A stretch of 64,000 bases of DNA, from the NCBI RefSeq assembly GCF_014200605.1, contig NZ_JACHCE010000004.1, forward strand, positions 1-64,000, given 5' to 3'. Numbering within the stretch: position 1 is the first letter of the stretch; each line of letters opens with the position of its first letter. A program made the translations under genes and the position numbers. This DNA comes from Pedobacter cryoconitis. Its GTDB lineage: Bacteria; Bacteroidota; Bacteroidia; Sphingobacteriales; Sphingobacteriaceae. The notes under the pieces are model-generated. The model saw nothing but the letters and a program-made list of their open reading frames with translations, did not search any database and was not told the DNA's origin. This document shows positions 26,119-35,570 of this stretch, piece by piece.

Positions 26119-29100
26119 ATGAAATTAAAACTTAACAATGTCATAATTCAAACGATGAGATTCACTTTTGTCTTGTTAACCATTCTTTGCACCATTTCGC
26201 TGCTGTTTCCGTCATTTGCCGGAAACGGGCAGGTTTTGGAAAAAAGGATATCGGTCAGCATTAAACATGCGACCATAGAAACCGCTATTAAAAACCTGGA
26301 GTATCAGAGCAAAGTGAATTTTGCCTATGACCGCCACCTGCTGAATCGTTATTCTACCAGCAATTTCACTTTTTCAAATGAAACAATTGGAAACATCTTA
26401 AAAAAACTATTCGAATCTAAACCGATGAGCTTCAGAGAAGTAAATGGGGTCATTGTGATCAATGCCATGAGCAAAGAAGAGATCAAACAGCAGGAACCAG
26501 GTAAACTCTCCGGGAAAATCACGGATGAAAAAGGTCTGCCCCTGCCAGGTGCGACCATTAAAATCATTGAGCTCAATAAATACGTACAGAGTGATGAACA
26601 GGGTAATTATAAGATTCCGGCACCAGAGGGAACCTATACTATTGTAGCCAGTTATATCTCTTATGAAAATCAGCAGTTCCAGCATATCCAGATTAAAGCG
26701 GGACAGACCACTGTTATGGATATTAAACTTTCACCAGGACAAAACGGCCTCAGTGAAGTTGTGGTAGTTGGTTATGGAACACAAAAAAAGGTAAACCTCA
26801 CTGGTGCTTTAAGTCAGGTAGATTCCAAAGTCTTCGAAGACCGTCCTGTTGCCGGAATCGCCCAGGCACTGCAAGGTGCTATCCCCAATCTGAACATTAC
26901 TTTCGGAGATGGTCAGCCAGGTAGTCCAGGAAAATTTAACGTACGTGGTTTCGCTTCTATTACTAACGTAAGCGGTTCTCCCCTGATCCTGATTGATGGA
27001 ATACCCGGTGATGTAAACATGATCAACCCGCATGACATCGAAAATGTAACTGTTTTAAAAGATGCAGCTTCTGCAGCTATATATGGTGCCAGAGCAGCTT
27101 TTGGTGTGATCCTGATTACAACCAAAAAGGCCGAAGCAGGAAAAGTAAGTGTAAACTACGGGAGTAACTTTAGTTTGCAGCAGGTAACGACTAAAACAGA
27201 CTTTATTACCGATGGTTATACGCAGATGAGATTAGTTGATGAGGCTTTCTCCCGTAATGTTGGTAACAGTTATAGCGGTTATAATGCAGATGATTATGCG
27301 CAGCTTAAACTCAGACAGACCGATAAGACCTTACCGCAGGTAGTGGTACAAAACAGAAACGGACAAGACCAGTATGTATATTATGGAAACACAGACTGGT
27401 GGAACTTCCTGTTTAAAAAAGATGCGCCAACCATGGAACATTATTTAAATGTTACAGGCGGAGATAAAAAGGTTGACTTTCTCTTATCAGGCAGATACTA
27501 TCAGCAAAAAGGCCTCTTTCAATCTTATTTGCGCGAAGATGTTTACAACGCCTACAACTTCAGGGCAAAAATCAATGCACATCTGTCCAAATGGCTTACT
27601 GTTTTCTCCAATACGCAATTTGCTGCTAATAACTATACCTATCCTGGTCATGGCTATAAATCTGATGGCCCGGGTTTCTATAACCATGCAATGGCAGCTT
27701 ATGTACCACAAAATCCGGACGGCACATTTACTTACCGTACAAACCTGAACAATTACGGAGCGAATGAATATGCCAGTCTGCAAAACAAAAAGACTTTTGG
27801 AGGGACTCAAAACTATGATTTAACAAATACGATTGGTTTCAATGCAAATATAATACCTGACTTAATTTTGACCGGTAATTATGCTTATCAGCTTCGTCCG
27901 GCTTCCAATTTCCAGCGTCAGGCGGTTATCCCCTGGTCCATTAACCCAGGTCTCATTAAATACGAAGGGAACGATAAATACCAGGAAGGTAATGATATGG
28001 ATCAGCACCATTCCGTAAATTTATATGCAACCTACGAGAAAAAAATAAAAGACAACAACTTTAAAGTCACTGCAGGTTATAACTACGAGCTGCAAAAGTA
28101 TAAAACAAACACAGCACTCCGTTTTGACCTCCTTTCTGAAGACCTGAACCAGATTGATCTGGGTACCGGGGCTCAACAAGCTACAGGCAGTGCCAGTGAA
28201 TGGGCTTTATTAGGATATTTTGGCCGTATCAATTATGACTACAAAGGGAAATACCTGCTTGAATTAAATGGAAGATACGACGGTACCTCCCGCTTTCCGA
28301 AAACAAGCAGGTTTGGTTTCTTCCCTTCAGTATCAGGCGGGTGGAGAATCAGTGAAGAATCCTTTTTTAATGCATTAAAACCTGTTGTCTCAGAATTTAA
28401 ACTGAGAGCTTCTTATGGCACACTAGGAAATCAGGATGTAGGTACTGGTTCGAATAATCTCTATCCATATATTCCTGTGATCAATTCGACTTTATCCAAA
28501 TGGGTAGTCAATGGAAATCAGGCACAAACGTTAAGTGCCCCTAACCCTGTTGTACCTGATTTTACCTGGGAAAAATCTACCTCACTCAATTTTGGTGCGG
28601 ATATGGCCTTTTTCAATAACCGCCTCCAGACTTCCCTTGATATCTACAGACGTAAAACGACCGACATGCTAATCAATGGTAAAACACTTCCCTCGGTTTA
28701 TGGAGCTGACTCTCCTAAACAGAATGCAGGAGATCTGCTAACTAAGGGCTGGGATATCAGTGTTAGCTGGAAAGATAACGGAACATTAATGGGTAAACCT
28801 TTTGGTTATAACTTCGGGGTGGTCCTGTCAGATTACACGGCAAAGATTACCAAATTTGATAATCCCAACAACCTGCTTAGCAATTATTATGCAGGACAGG
28901 AACTTGGAGAAATCTGGGGCTACAGTATAGATGGTTATTTCAAGTCCGATCAGGAAGCACAAAACTGGAAAATCAATCAGGACTATGTAGACGGACAGCG
29001 TACCGGATCGCCTGGAGAATGGAGCAAACTACATGCAGGTGACCTGAAATTTAAAGATCTCAATGGAGATGGGGTAATCAATGATGGTAAAAACACTTTA

Positions 29101-29658
29101 CAGGATCACGGTGATTTGCGCAAAATTGGTAATTCACTTCCAAGATATTCTTTCGGTATCAATGCAGGTTTCAACTGGAGTAATTTTGACCTTTCTGTTT
29201 CCTTACAGGGAATTGGTAAACAAGACTGGTATCCGAATACAGAGGCAGGAATGTTCTGGGGAACCTTTGGAAGACCTTACTCTTCTTTCATTCCTAAAGA
29301 TTTCGAAAGTAAACTCTGGAGCCCGGAAAACCCGAATTCTTATTTCCCTTTAAACCGTGGATATGCTGCATACGATGGTGGAGAACTGTATTATAACAAC
29401 GATAAATACTTACAGAACATAGCTTATGTGCGTTTAAAAAATCTGACTGTAGGTTATAATCTGCCTGCCTCGATGATTAAAAAATGGAAAATAGAAAAGC
29501 TCAGGTTCTTTTTCACCGGACAGAACATGCTTACGCTGACCAAACTTAAAACCAAATATATCGATCCGGAACAACTCACACCAGATGGTACAGACAAAGG
29601 CGGAAGGGCTTATCCTTTCATGAAAACCTATACCCTTGGATTGAACGTCACATTTTAA
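26119..29658 (+). CDS. SusC-like TonB-linked outer-membrane transporter with STN signalling domain
   Basis: 1179 residues, the usual length of sigma-regulated SusC proteins. After the signal region (about 1-37) comes an STN domain (about 45-110, 'VSIKHATIETAIKNLEYQS'), the part that signals to FecR. A carboxypeptidase-regulatory domain (about 128-205), the TonB box (LSEVVVVGYGTQKKVNLTGA, about 212-231), the plug with 'GSPLILIDGIPGDVNMIN', and the barrel follow. The SusD gene starts 10 nt after this stop. The pair should import an oligomeric nutrient, but no glycan-degrading enzyme is adjacent to reveal it. Confidence 0.95.
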   Translation: MKLKLNNVIIQTMRFTFVLLTILCTISLLFPSFAGNGQVLEKRISVSIKHATIETAIKNLEYQSKVNFAYDRHLLNRYSTSNFTFSNETIGNILKKLFESKPMSFREVNGVIVINAMSKEEIKQQEPGKLSGKITDEKGLPLPGATIKIIELNKYVQSDEQGNYKIPAPEGTYTIVASYISYENQQFQHIQIKAGQTTVMDIKLSPGQNGLSEVVVVGYGTQKKVNLTGALSQVDSKVFEDRPVAGIAQALQGAIPNLNITFGDGQPGSPGKFNVRGFASITNVSGSPLILIDGIPGDVNMINPHDIENVTVLKDAASAAIYGARAAFGVILITTKKAEAGKVSVNYGSNFSLQQVTTKTDFITDGYTQMRLVDEAFSRNVGNSYSGYNADDYAQLKLRQTDKTLPQVVVQNRNGQDQYVYYGNTDWWNFLFKKDAPTMEHYLNVTGGDKKVDFLLSGRYYQQKGLFQSYLREDVYNAYNFRAKINAHLSKWLTVFSNTQFAANNYTYPGHGYKSDGPGFYNHAMAAYVPQNPDGTFTYRTNLNNYGANEYASLQNKKTFGGTQNYDLTNTIGFNANIIPDLILTGNYAYQLRPASNFQRQAVIPWSINPGLIKYEGNDKYQEGNDMDQHHSVNLYATYEKKIKDNNFKVTAGYNYELQKYKTNTALRFDLLSEDLNQIDLGTGAQQATGSASEWALLGYFGRINYDYKGKYLLELNGRYDGTSRFPKTSRFGFFPSVSGGWRISEESFFNALKPVVSEFKLRASYGTLGNQDVGTGSNNLYPYIPVINSTLSKWVVNGNQAQTLSAPNPVVPDFTWEKSTSLNFGADMAFFNNRLQTSLDIYRRKTTDMLINGKTLPSVYGADSPKQNAGDLLTKGWDISVSWKDNGTLMGKPFGYNFGVVLSDYTAKITKFDNPNNLLSNYYAGQELGEIWGYSIDGYFKSDQEAQNWKINQDYVDGQRTGSPGEWSKLHAGDLKFKDLNGDGVINDGKNTLQDHGDLRKIGNSLPRYSFGINAGFNWSNFDLSVSLQGIGKQDWYPNTEAGMFWGTFGRPYSSFIPKDFESKLWSPENPNSYFPLNRGYAAYDGGELYYNNDKYLQNIAYVRLKNLTVGYNLPASMIKKWKIEKLRFFFTGQNMLTLTKLKTKYIDPEQLTPDGTDKGGRAYPFMKTYTLGLNVTF

Positions 29659-29667
29659 TAGAAAAAC

Positions 29668-31428
29668 ATGAAAAGAATTATATATCTGGCCCTGGCAGCC
29701 ATCACCCTGATTACGGCCTGTAAAAAATCACTCGATCTGGAACCGCTTTCACAGATCTCTCCAAACAATAGTTTCAATTCAGAAAATGAACTCAGGCTGT
29801 ATGTCACTTCATTTTATGATAAGATGCTGCCTAACGCAGACAACGAGGATAAAGCTTTCACAAGTTTGTATACTGAGAGCAGTGATAATATTGTACTCAA
29901 CGGACTGGATAAAAAGATAACAGGTAACCGCGTAGTCCCTGTTGCCGCTGGAGGCTGGAACTGGGCAGACCTGAGAAATGTGAACTACTTTCTTCAAAAT
30001 TATCAGCGCGGTGGTGTAAGCCCTGCGATCTCGGTTAAATATGCTGCAGTTGCTAAATTTTTCAGAGCTTATTTCTACGCCAATATGGTCGCCGCTTATG
30101 GAGATGTACCCTGGTATAGTAAGCCCATTGAAACCACTGATAATGCTGCCCTGACCAAAAGCAGGGATTCGCGTACGCTGGTTATGGATTCTGTGCTGAA
30201 TGATATCGATTTTGCAATAGCCAATTTACCAACAGCGCAAACATTTACCGAAGTTAATAAATGGACTGCACTGGCCTTGAAATCAAGATTATGCCTGTTT
30301 GAAGGTACATTTAGAAAATATCATACAGAATTTAACCTGCCGGATGCTGATCGCTTTTTACAGGCCTCTGCAGATGCAGCAGAACAATTGATCGATAAAG
30401 GGCCATACAGTGTATATACCAGCAGCCCCGATAAAGCATATACTGATCTTTTCCATGCACTAACAGTAAATCCGGCAGAAATAATCCTGGCCAGACAATA
30501 CAGTACCAATCTCCAGATTAATCATAACGTGAATTATTATACGGTATCCCCTTCTTTTGGTAAACCCGGATTAGAAAAAAAGCTGGTAAACAGTTATTTA
30601 ATGAAAGATGGTTCCCGTTTTACTGATAAGCCAGGATATGCTGCGCTGGGCTTTTTAGAAGAAACAAAAGACAGAGATCCACGCCTTGCTCAAACCATCA
30701 GGACACCCGGCTATAAAAGAGTAGATGGTACCAGTGTACTCGCTCCTTCTTACAGCGGTACCGTAACCGGTTATCAGCTGACCAAATTCGTAACCTCGGC
30801 AGTGAATGATGCCAATAGTAAATCCCCAAATCCACTTCCTGTTTTCCGCTATGCAGAGGTATTGCTTAATTTTGCCGAAGCTAAAGCAGAGCTCGGTACT
30901 TTAACACAGGGAGATCTTGATAAATCTATTAAAAAACTAAGAGACCGGGTAAATATGCCGGGTATGAACCTCGCCCTTGCGAATAGCAATCCTGACCCTT
31001 ATCTTGCCGGACAATATACGCATGTGAATAGTGCTAACAAAGGGGTTATCCTGGAATTGCGTAGAGAAAGAAGAATCGAGCTGGTGATGGAAGGATTCAG
31101 ATGGAATGATCTGATGCGCTGGAAAGAAGGCCACCTGCTCACAGAACAATTCAAAGGTGCTTACTTCCCTGGTGCAGGTAATTATGATCTTGATGGCGAT
31201 GGTAAAATTGACCTGGTCATTTACACCGGAAATCAGCCTGCTGTACCGGATGCACAATTCCTTAAATTAGACGTTGATATTTCTCTTGAAAATGGATCGT
31301 CCGGTGGGAATATCGTGGTTAACCCTAATACACCAAAAACTTTCAGAGAAGAAAGAGATTATCTATTTCCTTTGCCAAGCCAGGATTTACTGCTCAACCC
31401 TAACCTGAAACAAAACCCTAATTGGTAA
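29668..31428 (+). CDS. SusD/RagB family nutrient-binding lipoprotein
   Basis: 586 residues. Lipoprotein signal (MKRIIYLALAAITLITAC, Cys 18), then the helical TPR-like SusD fold ('YFLQNYQRGGVSPAISVKYAA', read in part as VKYAAVAKFFRAYFYANMV) and the conserved C-terminal block 'RRERRIELVMEGFRWNDLMR' plus 'YLFPLPSQDLLLNPNLKQNP'. As the lid of the SusC barrel it binds the nutrient at the cell surface. It follows SusC by 10 nt and ends in a strong terminator. Confidence 0.95.
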   Translation: MKRIIYLALAAITLITACKKSLDLEPLSQISPNNSFNSENELRLYVTSFYDKMLPNADNEDKAFTSLYTESSDNIVLNGLDKKITGNRVVPVAAGGWNWADLRNVNYFLQNYQRGGVSPAISVKYAAVAKFFRAYFYANMVAAYGDVPWYSKPIETTDNAALTKSRDSRTLVMDSVLNDIDFAIANLPTAQTFTEVNKWTALALKSRLCLFEGTFRKYHTEFNLPDADRFLQASADAAEQLIDKGPYSVYTSSPDKAYTDLFHALTVNPAEIILARQYSTNLQINHNVNYYTVSPSFGKPGLEKKLVNSYLMKDGSRFTDKPGYAALGFLEETKDRDPRLAQTIRTPGYKRVDGTSVLAPSYSGTVTGYQLTKFVTSAVNDANSKSPNPLPVFRYAEVLLNFAEAKAELGTLTQGDLDKSIKKLRDRVNMPGMNLALANSNPDPYLAGQYTHVNSANKGVILELRRERRIELVMEGFRWNDLMRWKEGHLLTEQFKGAYFPGAGNYDLDGDGKIDLVIYTGNQPAVPDAQFLKLDVDISLENGSSGGNIVVNPNTPKTFREERDYLFPLPSQDLLLNPNLKQNPNW

Positions 31429-31439
31429 TCTAATAATTC

Positions 31440-31470
31440 AGCAGCCCCATAAATTAACGGGGCTGCTTTT
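31440..31470 (+). terminator. intrinsic terminator after SusD
   Basis: Perfect 9-bp stem AGCAGCCCC (31440-31448)/GGGGCTGCT (31459-31467), 10-nt loop, then TTTT. Confidence 0.85.
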
Positions 31471-31486
31471 AAATTAATAAACACAA

Positions 31487-32398
31487 ATGAAAAGAAGATC
31501 AGTTCTTAAAAATCTGGCCGGTCTGAGTGGCCTTTTACTGGCCCCTTCCATCAGCATGGCTAACAAGCTGACGGCAAAAACAAAGGTGATGCGAATTGCC
31601 CATCTGACTGATATCCATTTAAAAGATGATTTCAATGCGCCTAAAAAATTCACTAAATGCTTGCACCATGTACAACAGCAGCACCCAAAACCAGATCTGA
31701 TCCTGAATGGCGGTGATATCGTATACGATATGAACAAAGAGCAATTAACCACGATCGATGCGCAATGGAAACTGGTACAGGGAATAATGAAGCAGGAATG
31801 CAGTATTCCCGTACAATACTGTTTGGGCAATCATGATATCTGGTGGAATGAAAACAATAAAGGTCAGGCTATCTATGGTAAACAGTACGCTATGGACCAG
31901 CTGAAACTTTCCAGTCCTTATTATAGTTTTATAAAAAATGGCTGGAAATTTATTATCCTGGACAGTGTACATCTGGATATTGATAACACCTGGTATATTG
32001 GCAAACTTGGAGAAGCACAATTTAGCTGGCTTGAAAATGAACTAAAAAATACAGCTGCCAATATCCCTGTGCTGGTCATGTCTCATATTCCTATTTTAAC
32101 AGCGACCCTGATGATAGAGGATAACATTATCAATAAATGGGAAATGCTTGGGGGTGATATGCACACCGATACGGCTAAAATAATAAAACTGTTTTATCAG
32201 CATCCCAATGTGAAACTATGTCTCAGCGGACATATTCATCTGCGTGATAAGGTTCTCTACAATGGGGTAACTTACATTTGCAACGGAGCTGTCAGCGGTG
32301 CCTGGTGGGACGGCAATAAGCGCGAAACTGCACCTGGATATGGTTTGATAGATTTATATTCGGACGGAACTTTCGATGAACATTATATAAACTATTAA
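31487..32398 (+). CDS. Tat-exported calcineurin-like metallophosphoesterase
   Basis: 303 residues. The N-terminus MKRRSVLKNLAGLSGLLLAP is a twin-arginine signal (RRSVLK). All metallophosphoesterase motifs are present in order: DIH (in HLTDIHLKDD), GGD (LNGGDIVYD), GNHD (YCLGNHDIWW), SHIP and GHIH (LSGHIHLRD), which hold the di-metal site. It acts on phosphomono- or diesters in the periplasm. It starts 59 nt after SusD but beyond a terminator, so it may be expressed partly by read-through. Its position suggests that the SusCD pair imports a phosphorylated ligand; this is inference. Confidence 0.88.
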   Translation: MKRRSVLKNLAGLSGLLLAPSISMANKLTAKTKVMRIAHLTDIHLKDDFNAPKKFTKCLHHVQQQHPKPDLILNGGDIVYDMNKEQLTTIDAQWKLVQGIMKQECSIPVQYCLGNHDIWWNENNKGQAIYGKQYAMDQLKLSSPYYSFIKNGWKFIILDSVHLDIDNTWYIGKLGEAQFSWLENELKNTAANIPVLVMSHIPILTATLMIEDNIINKWEMLGGDMHTDTAKIIKLFYQHPNVKLCLSGHIHLRDKVLYNGVTYICNGAVSGAWWDGNKRETAPGYGLIDLYSDGTFDEHYINY

Positions 32399-32769
32399 TG
32401 ATATCATTGAAATTGATCAATCTCAATCAGTTCTGTCAATCAGTGGTTACTATATCCCTGAGTGACAGAACTGATAAGTAGCAGTAAAAAAAAGAATTAA
32501 GCTTTAAATTTATTCTGACCGTCATCTTTGCGGGTTCTTCTTTAACAGCTAATAATTTTACGTTTTCTAATCAGATTTTCAATAATGAGATAGCTGATAT
32601 GGCCAATGGCATTTTATTATTGATTACAAATTTAGAAAGTATCGCCTGCCTGTAAATACTGGAAATCTTAACCATATCCCCTCTCAAACCTATGTAGACT
32701 ACGATAAACATGTGGTAACATCAACTTCATATGGACAGGACATCTTTGTCAAAAAATATAATATTATAT
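32399..32769 (+). other. 371-nt intergenic region before TonB receptor
   Basis: No gene recognised. It contains the 13-bp inverted repeat listed separately and two CATCTTTG motifs (one near 32528, one at 32741-32748) that match TAnnTTTG at 7 of 8 positions; the second lies 22 nt before the preferred start of the receptor gene. Confidence 0.4.
32426..32475. repeat. 13-bp inverted repeat with extended stem
   Basis: ATCAGTTCTGTCA (32426-32438) is perfectly complementary to TGACAGAACTGAT (32463-32475), and TCAG/CTGA (32440-32443, 32458-32461) can extend the stem inside past one mismatch. No U-run follows on either strand. It lies 28 nt after the phosphoesterase stop and may end its transcript or bind a regulator. 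Confidence 0.5.
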
Positions 32770-35478
32770 ATGAAAACTATGTCAACCAGCTTTAAAAAAA
32801 TGTTTGGTCTAATGGTTCTATTCACGCTATCAGCAGGTACTTTAAAAGCACAGTTCACCCTAAGAGGTAAGGTAGCTGCTGAAGAAAACAGCCGTCTGAT
32901 AGAAGGAGCCACAATTACTTTAAATCCTGTACACAAAATGACAAAATCTACAGCAGATGGTTCATTCGTACTCACAGGATTAAAAACCGGGGAATATCAG
33001 CTGGAAGTTTCCAGTGTAGGCCTTGGTAAATACACTAAAACGATTAAATTAACCAGAGATACTATCATCAAAGTGATGCTGGCCGATAACTCATCTAACT
33101 TAAACGAGGTCAGCATTTCGGTTGGTAACAGAGGGAAAAGCAGAAGTATAATCAAATCGGCAGTACCGGTTCAGCTGATTTCTTCGCAGGAGATCAAGAC
33201 TTCCGGTTATACCAATACCGCCGAATTGATACAAATGCTTGTACCTTCATTTACCCAAAACCGTATTGTACGTGGAGATGGATCAGAAACCATCAGGCCT
33301 AGTACCATGCGCGGAATGGGAACCGACCAGATGCTGGTATTAGTCAACGGAAAAAGAAGACATATCAGTGCCTTTCTGATCGCTGACAATACTGGTGTAG
33401 ATTTAAATGCGATTCCAGTATCGGCAATTGAATCTATAGAAGTATTAAAAGATGGTGCGGCGGCTATCTACGGCTCTGATGCGATTGCCGGAGTAATCAA
33501 TATCATTCTAAAAAAAGATACCGGGGGCAGTGTGGACGTACAGAGCGGAATCACTTCCAGAGGAGATGGATTCAATACCAAAATTGGTATAGATAAAGGT
33601 TTCGCCCTGAAAAACAACGGTGTATTAAATGTCGCTATACAAGGATTATATGCTGAAAAGACAGTGAGAGCTGGCGCCGATCAAAGAAAGCAGTATTTTG
33701 GAACCATTAAAAATGCGGCTGGTGATGTGATCTTTTCAGATCCTGTGGGAGACGCCAAAAATGCTGCTTATGCTGCCAATCCAAAAGTAACGATGATTGA
33801 AGGAGATCCGCAGAAAAAGGTTCTGGGAACCATGTTCAATTATTCACAGCCTTTAAAAAATGAAGGTAAAATTTATGCATTTGGAGGGGTAAACTACAAC
33901 AACACCTTAAACGGAAGTAACCGTTTCAGATTGCCAAGTGATGACGGTACTGTGCGTTCTATATATCCTGACGGCTTTTTGGCCAGAGGTAAAATAGTAA
34001 CCACAGACTACTCTTTTGCAGGCGGTTACAAACAAGACTTCAAGTCGTTAGGTATGATGGATGCGAGTATTTCCATGGGTGGAAACTCGGTACAGTTCAA
34101 CCTGTTAAACTCCGACAATCCATCTTTAGGCGATAAAAGCCCTACAAACTTCTATTTGGGTACACACCATTTCAACCAGTATGCTGCCAATCTTGATTTT
34201 GTAAAGCCACTCGATCAGAATAAAGTTTATTCATTAGCTTATGGTGCAGAGTTCAGGGTAGAAAACTATTCGATCAAAGCAGGTGAAGAAGCTTCATATA
34301 TAGATGGCGGAGTGCCTATTCTGGATGGACCGAATGCAGGAAAAAGAGCTCCTGTAGGTTCACAGGGTTATGTAGGTTACCGTCCAAGCAACGAAGTTGA
34401 TAAAAGCAGGAATACAAGTGCTGTTTATGCAGAATTAACTGCCGATTTCACCAAATCTTTTACCGTAAGTGCAGCATCAAGATATGAATATTACAGTGAT
34501 TTCGGTTCTACGCTGAATGGAAAAATCTCTGCCCGTTATGAATTTATAAAAGGTTATGCGATCCGTGCTGCAGCCAATACAGGCTTCAGGGCACCTTCAT
34601 TACAGCAATCGTATTTCTCACAGACACAAACCAATTATACCCTGGATCCCGCAGTTGGTCAGATCGTTTCAAGAGAGAACAGTACTTTACCGATCAACTC
34701 TCCTGCTGCTATTGCTTTAGGTGCACAACCTTTAAAACCAGAGAAATCATATAATGTGAGTGCCGGATTAACTGCTTTACCAGTAAAAAACCTCTTCATC
34801 ACAGCCGATCTTTATGCGGTAAGGGTAAATGACAGGATTGTAAGGACCAGTTTTTTTACGACAAGCAATCCTTTGATCAAAAAATTATTTAGTGATTATA
34901 ATATCGTTGGTATCCAGTCTGCCAGATATTTTGCGAATGCGATTGATACCCGTACCCAGGGTATAGACATTGTTGCACAATATGAATTACATGCCAATGA
35001 TTTAGGACATTTTACTTTCCTTGCTTCTTATAACTACAACTTGCTTACCATTGTAGGTGTACACAACCCGGCAACTTTGGCTTCATTAAATGAAACTATT
35101 TTTAATGCCGAACGTGTTGCTGCAACCGCAACCAAACAGAATAACTTCACCATGTCTATTGTACATAACCTGAAAGGCTTTACAAGTTCACTAAGAGTTT
35201 ACAGGGCCGGAGAGTTATCTAACAAATATCCGATTCCTGAAAAAGTGATTGGTTTAAACACCATGCCGGCACTGACTACACTAGATGCTGAGGTTTCTTA
35301 TCTTTTCAAAAACAAAGTAAGATTTGGAATAGGTGCAAATAATATCTTTGATAAAATGCCTCCATTGAATGATCCAAGCCTGAGTTTCAACGGAAACTTC
35401 AAGTATTACAATGGTAACAATAGTCAGTTAGGTGTTACAGGTGCTTATTATTACGCTAAATTAGGGTATAGCTTTTAG
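32770..35478 (+). CDS. TonB-dependent receptor with carboxypeptidase-regulatory domain
   Basis: About 902 residues from the ATG at 32770, chosen because it opens directly into a signal peptide (MFGLMVLFTLSAGTLKAQ); the ATG at 32731 would add 13 residues before it. The carboxypeptidase-regulatory domain spans about 20-105, followed by a TonB-box-like LNEVSISVG, the plug ('SAVPVQLISSQEIKTSGY', 'VLVNGKRRHISAFL', 'IEVLKDGAAAIYGSDAIAGV') and a barrel ending in YAKLGYSF. The plug pattern is that of receptors for small ligands or peptides. No SusD partner is near. It ends at a bidirectional terminator. Confidence 0.9.
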   Translation: MKTMSTSFKKMFGLMVLFTLSAGTLKAQFTLRGKVAAEENSRLIEGATITLNPVHKMTKSTADGSFVLTGLKTGEYQLEVSSVGLGKYTKTIKLTRDTIIKVMLADNSSNLNEVSISVGNRGKSRSIIKSAVPVQLISSQEIKTSGYTNTAELIQMLVPSFTQNRIVRGDGSETIRPSTMRGMGTDQMLVLVNGKRRHISAFLIADNTGVDLNAIPVSAIESIEVLKDGAAAIYGSDAIAGVINIILKKDTGGSVDVQSGITSRGDGFNTKIGIDKGFALKNNGVLNVAIQGLYAEKTVRAGADQRKQYFGTIKNAAGDVIFSDPVGDAKNAAYAANPKVTMIEGDPQKKVLGTMFNYSQPLKNEGKIYAFGGVNYNNTLNGSNRFRLPSDDGTVRSIYPDGFLARGKIVTTDYSFAGGYKQDFKSLGMMDASISMGGNSVQFNLLNSDNPSLGDKSPTNFYLGTHHFNQYAANLDFVKPLDQNKVYSLAYGAEFRVENYSIKAGEEASYIDGGVPILDGPNAGKRAPVGSQGYVGYRPSNEVDKSRNTSAVYAELTADFTKSFTVSAASRYEYYSDFGSTLNGKISARYEFIKGYAIRAAANTGFRAPSLQQSYFSQTQTNYTLDPAVGQIVSRENSTLPINSPAAIALGAQPLKPEKSYNVSAGLTALPVKNLFITADLYAVRVNDRIVRTSFFTTSNPLIKKLFSDYNIVGIQSARYFANAIDTRTQGIDIVAQYELHANDLGHFTFLASYNYNLLTIVGVHNPATLASLNETIFNAERVAATATKQNNFTMSIVHNLKGFTSSLRVYRAGELSNKYPIPEKVIGLNTMPALTTLDAEVSYLFKNKVRFGIGANNIFDKMPPLNDPSLSFNGNFKYYNGNNSQLGVTGAYYYAKLGYSF

Positions 35479-35494
35479 CAGCTGATCGTTAAAA

Positions 35495-35532
35495 AAAACG
35501 GGTGGGCCATCTCATCATGCCCCACCCGTTTT
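35495..35532. terminator. bidirectional terminator
   Basis: A 12-bp stem, AAAACGGGTGGG (35495-35506)/CCCACCCGTTTT (35521-35532), with T-runs on both sides (eight T on the minus strand). It serves the + strand receptor gene and the convergent PLP enzyme gene. Confidence 0.85.
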
Positions 35533-35570
35533 AACACAAAAAAACAGACAATAAACCTGTTTATCCAACC

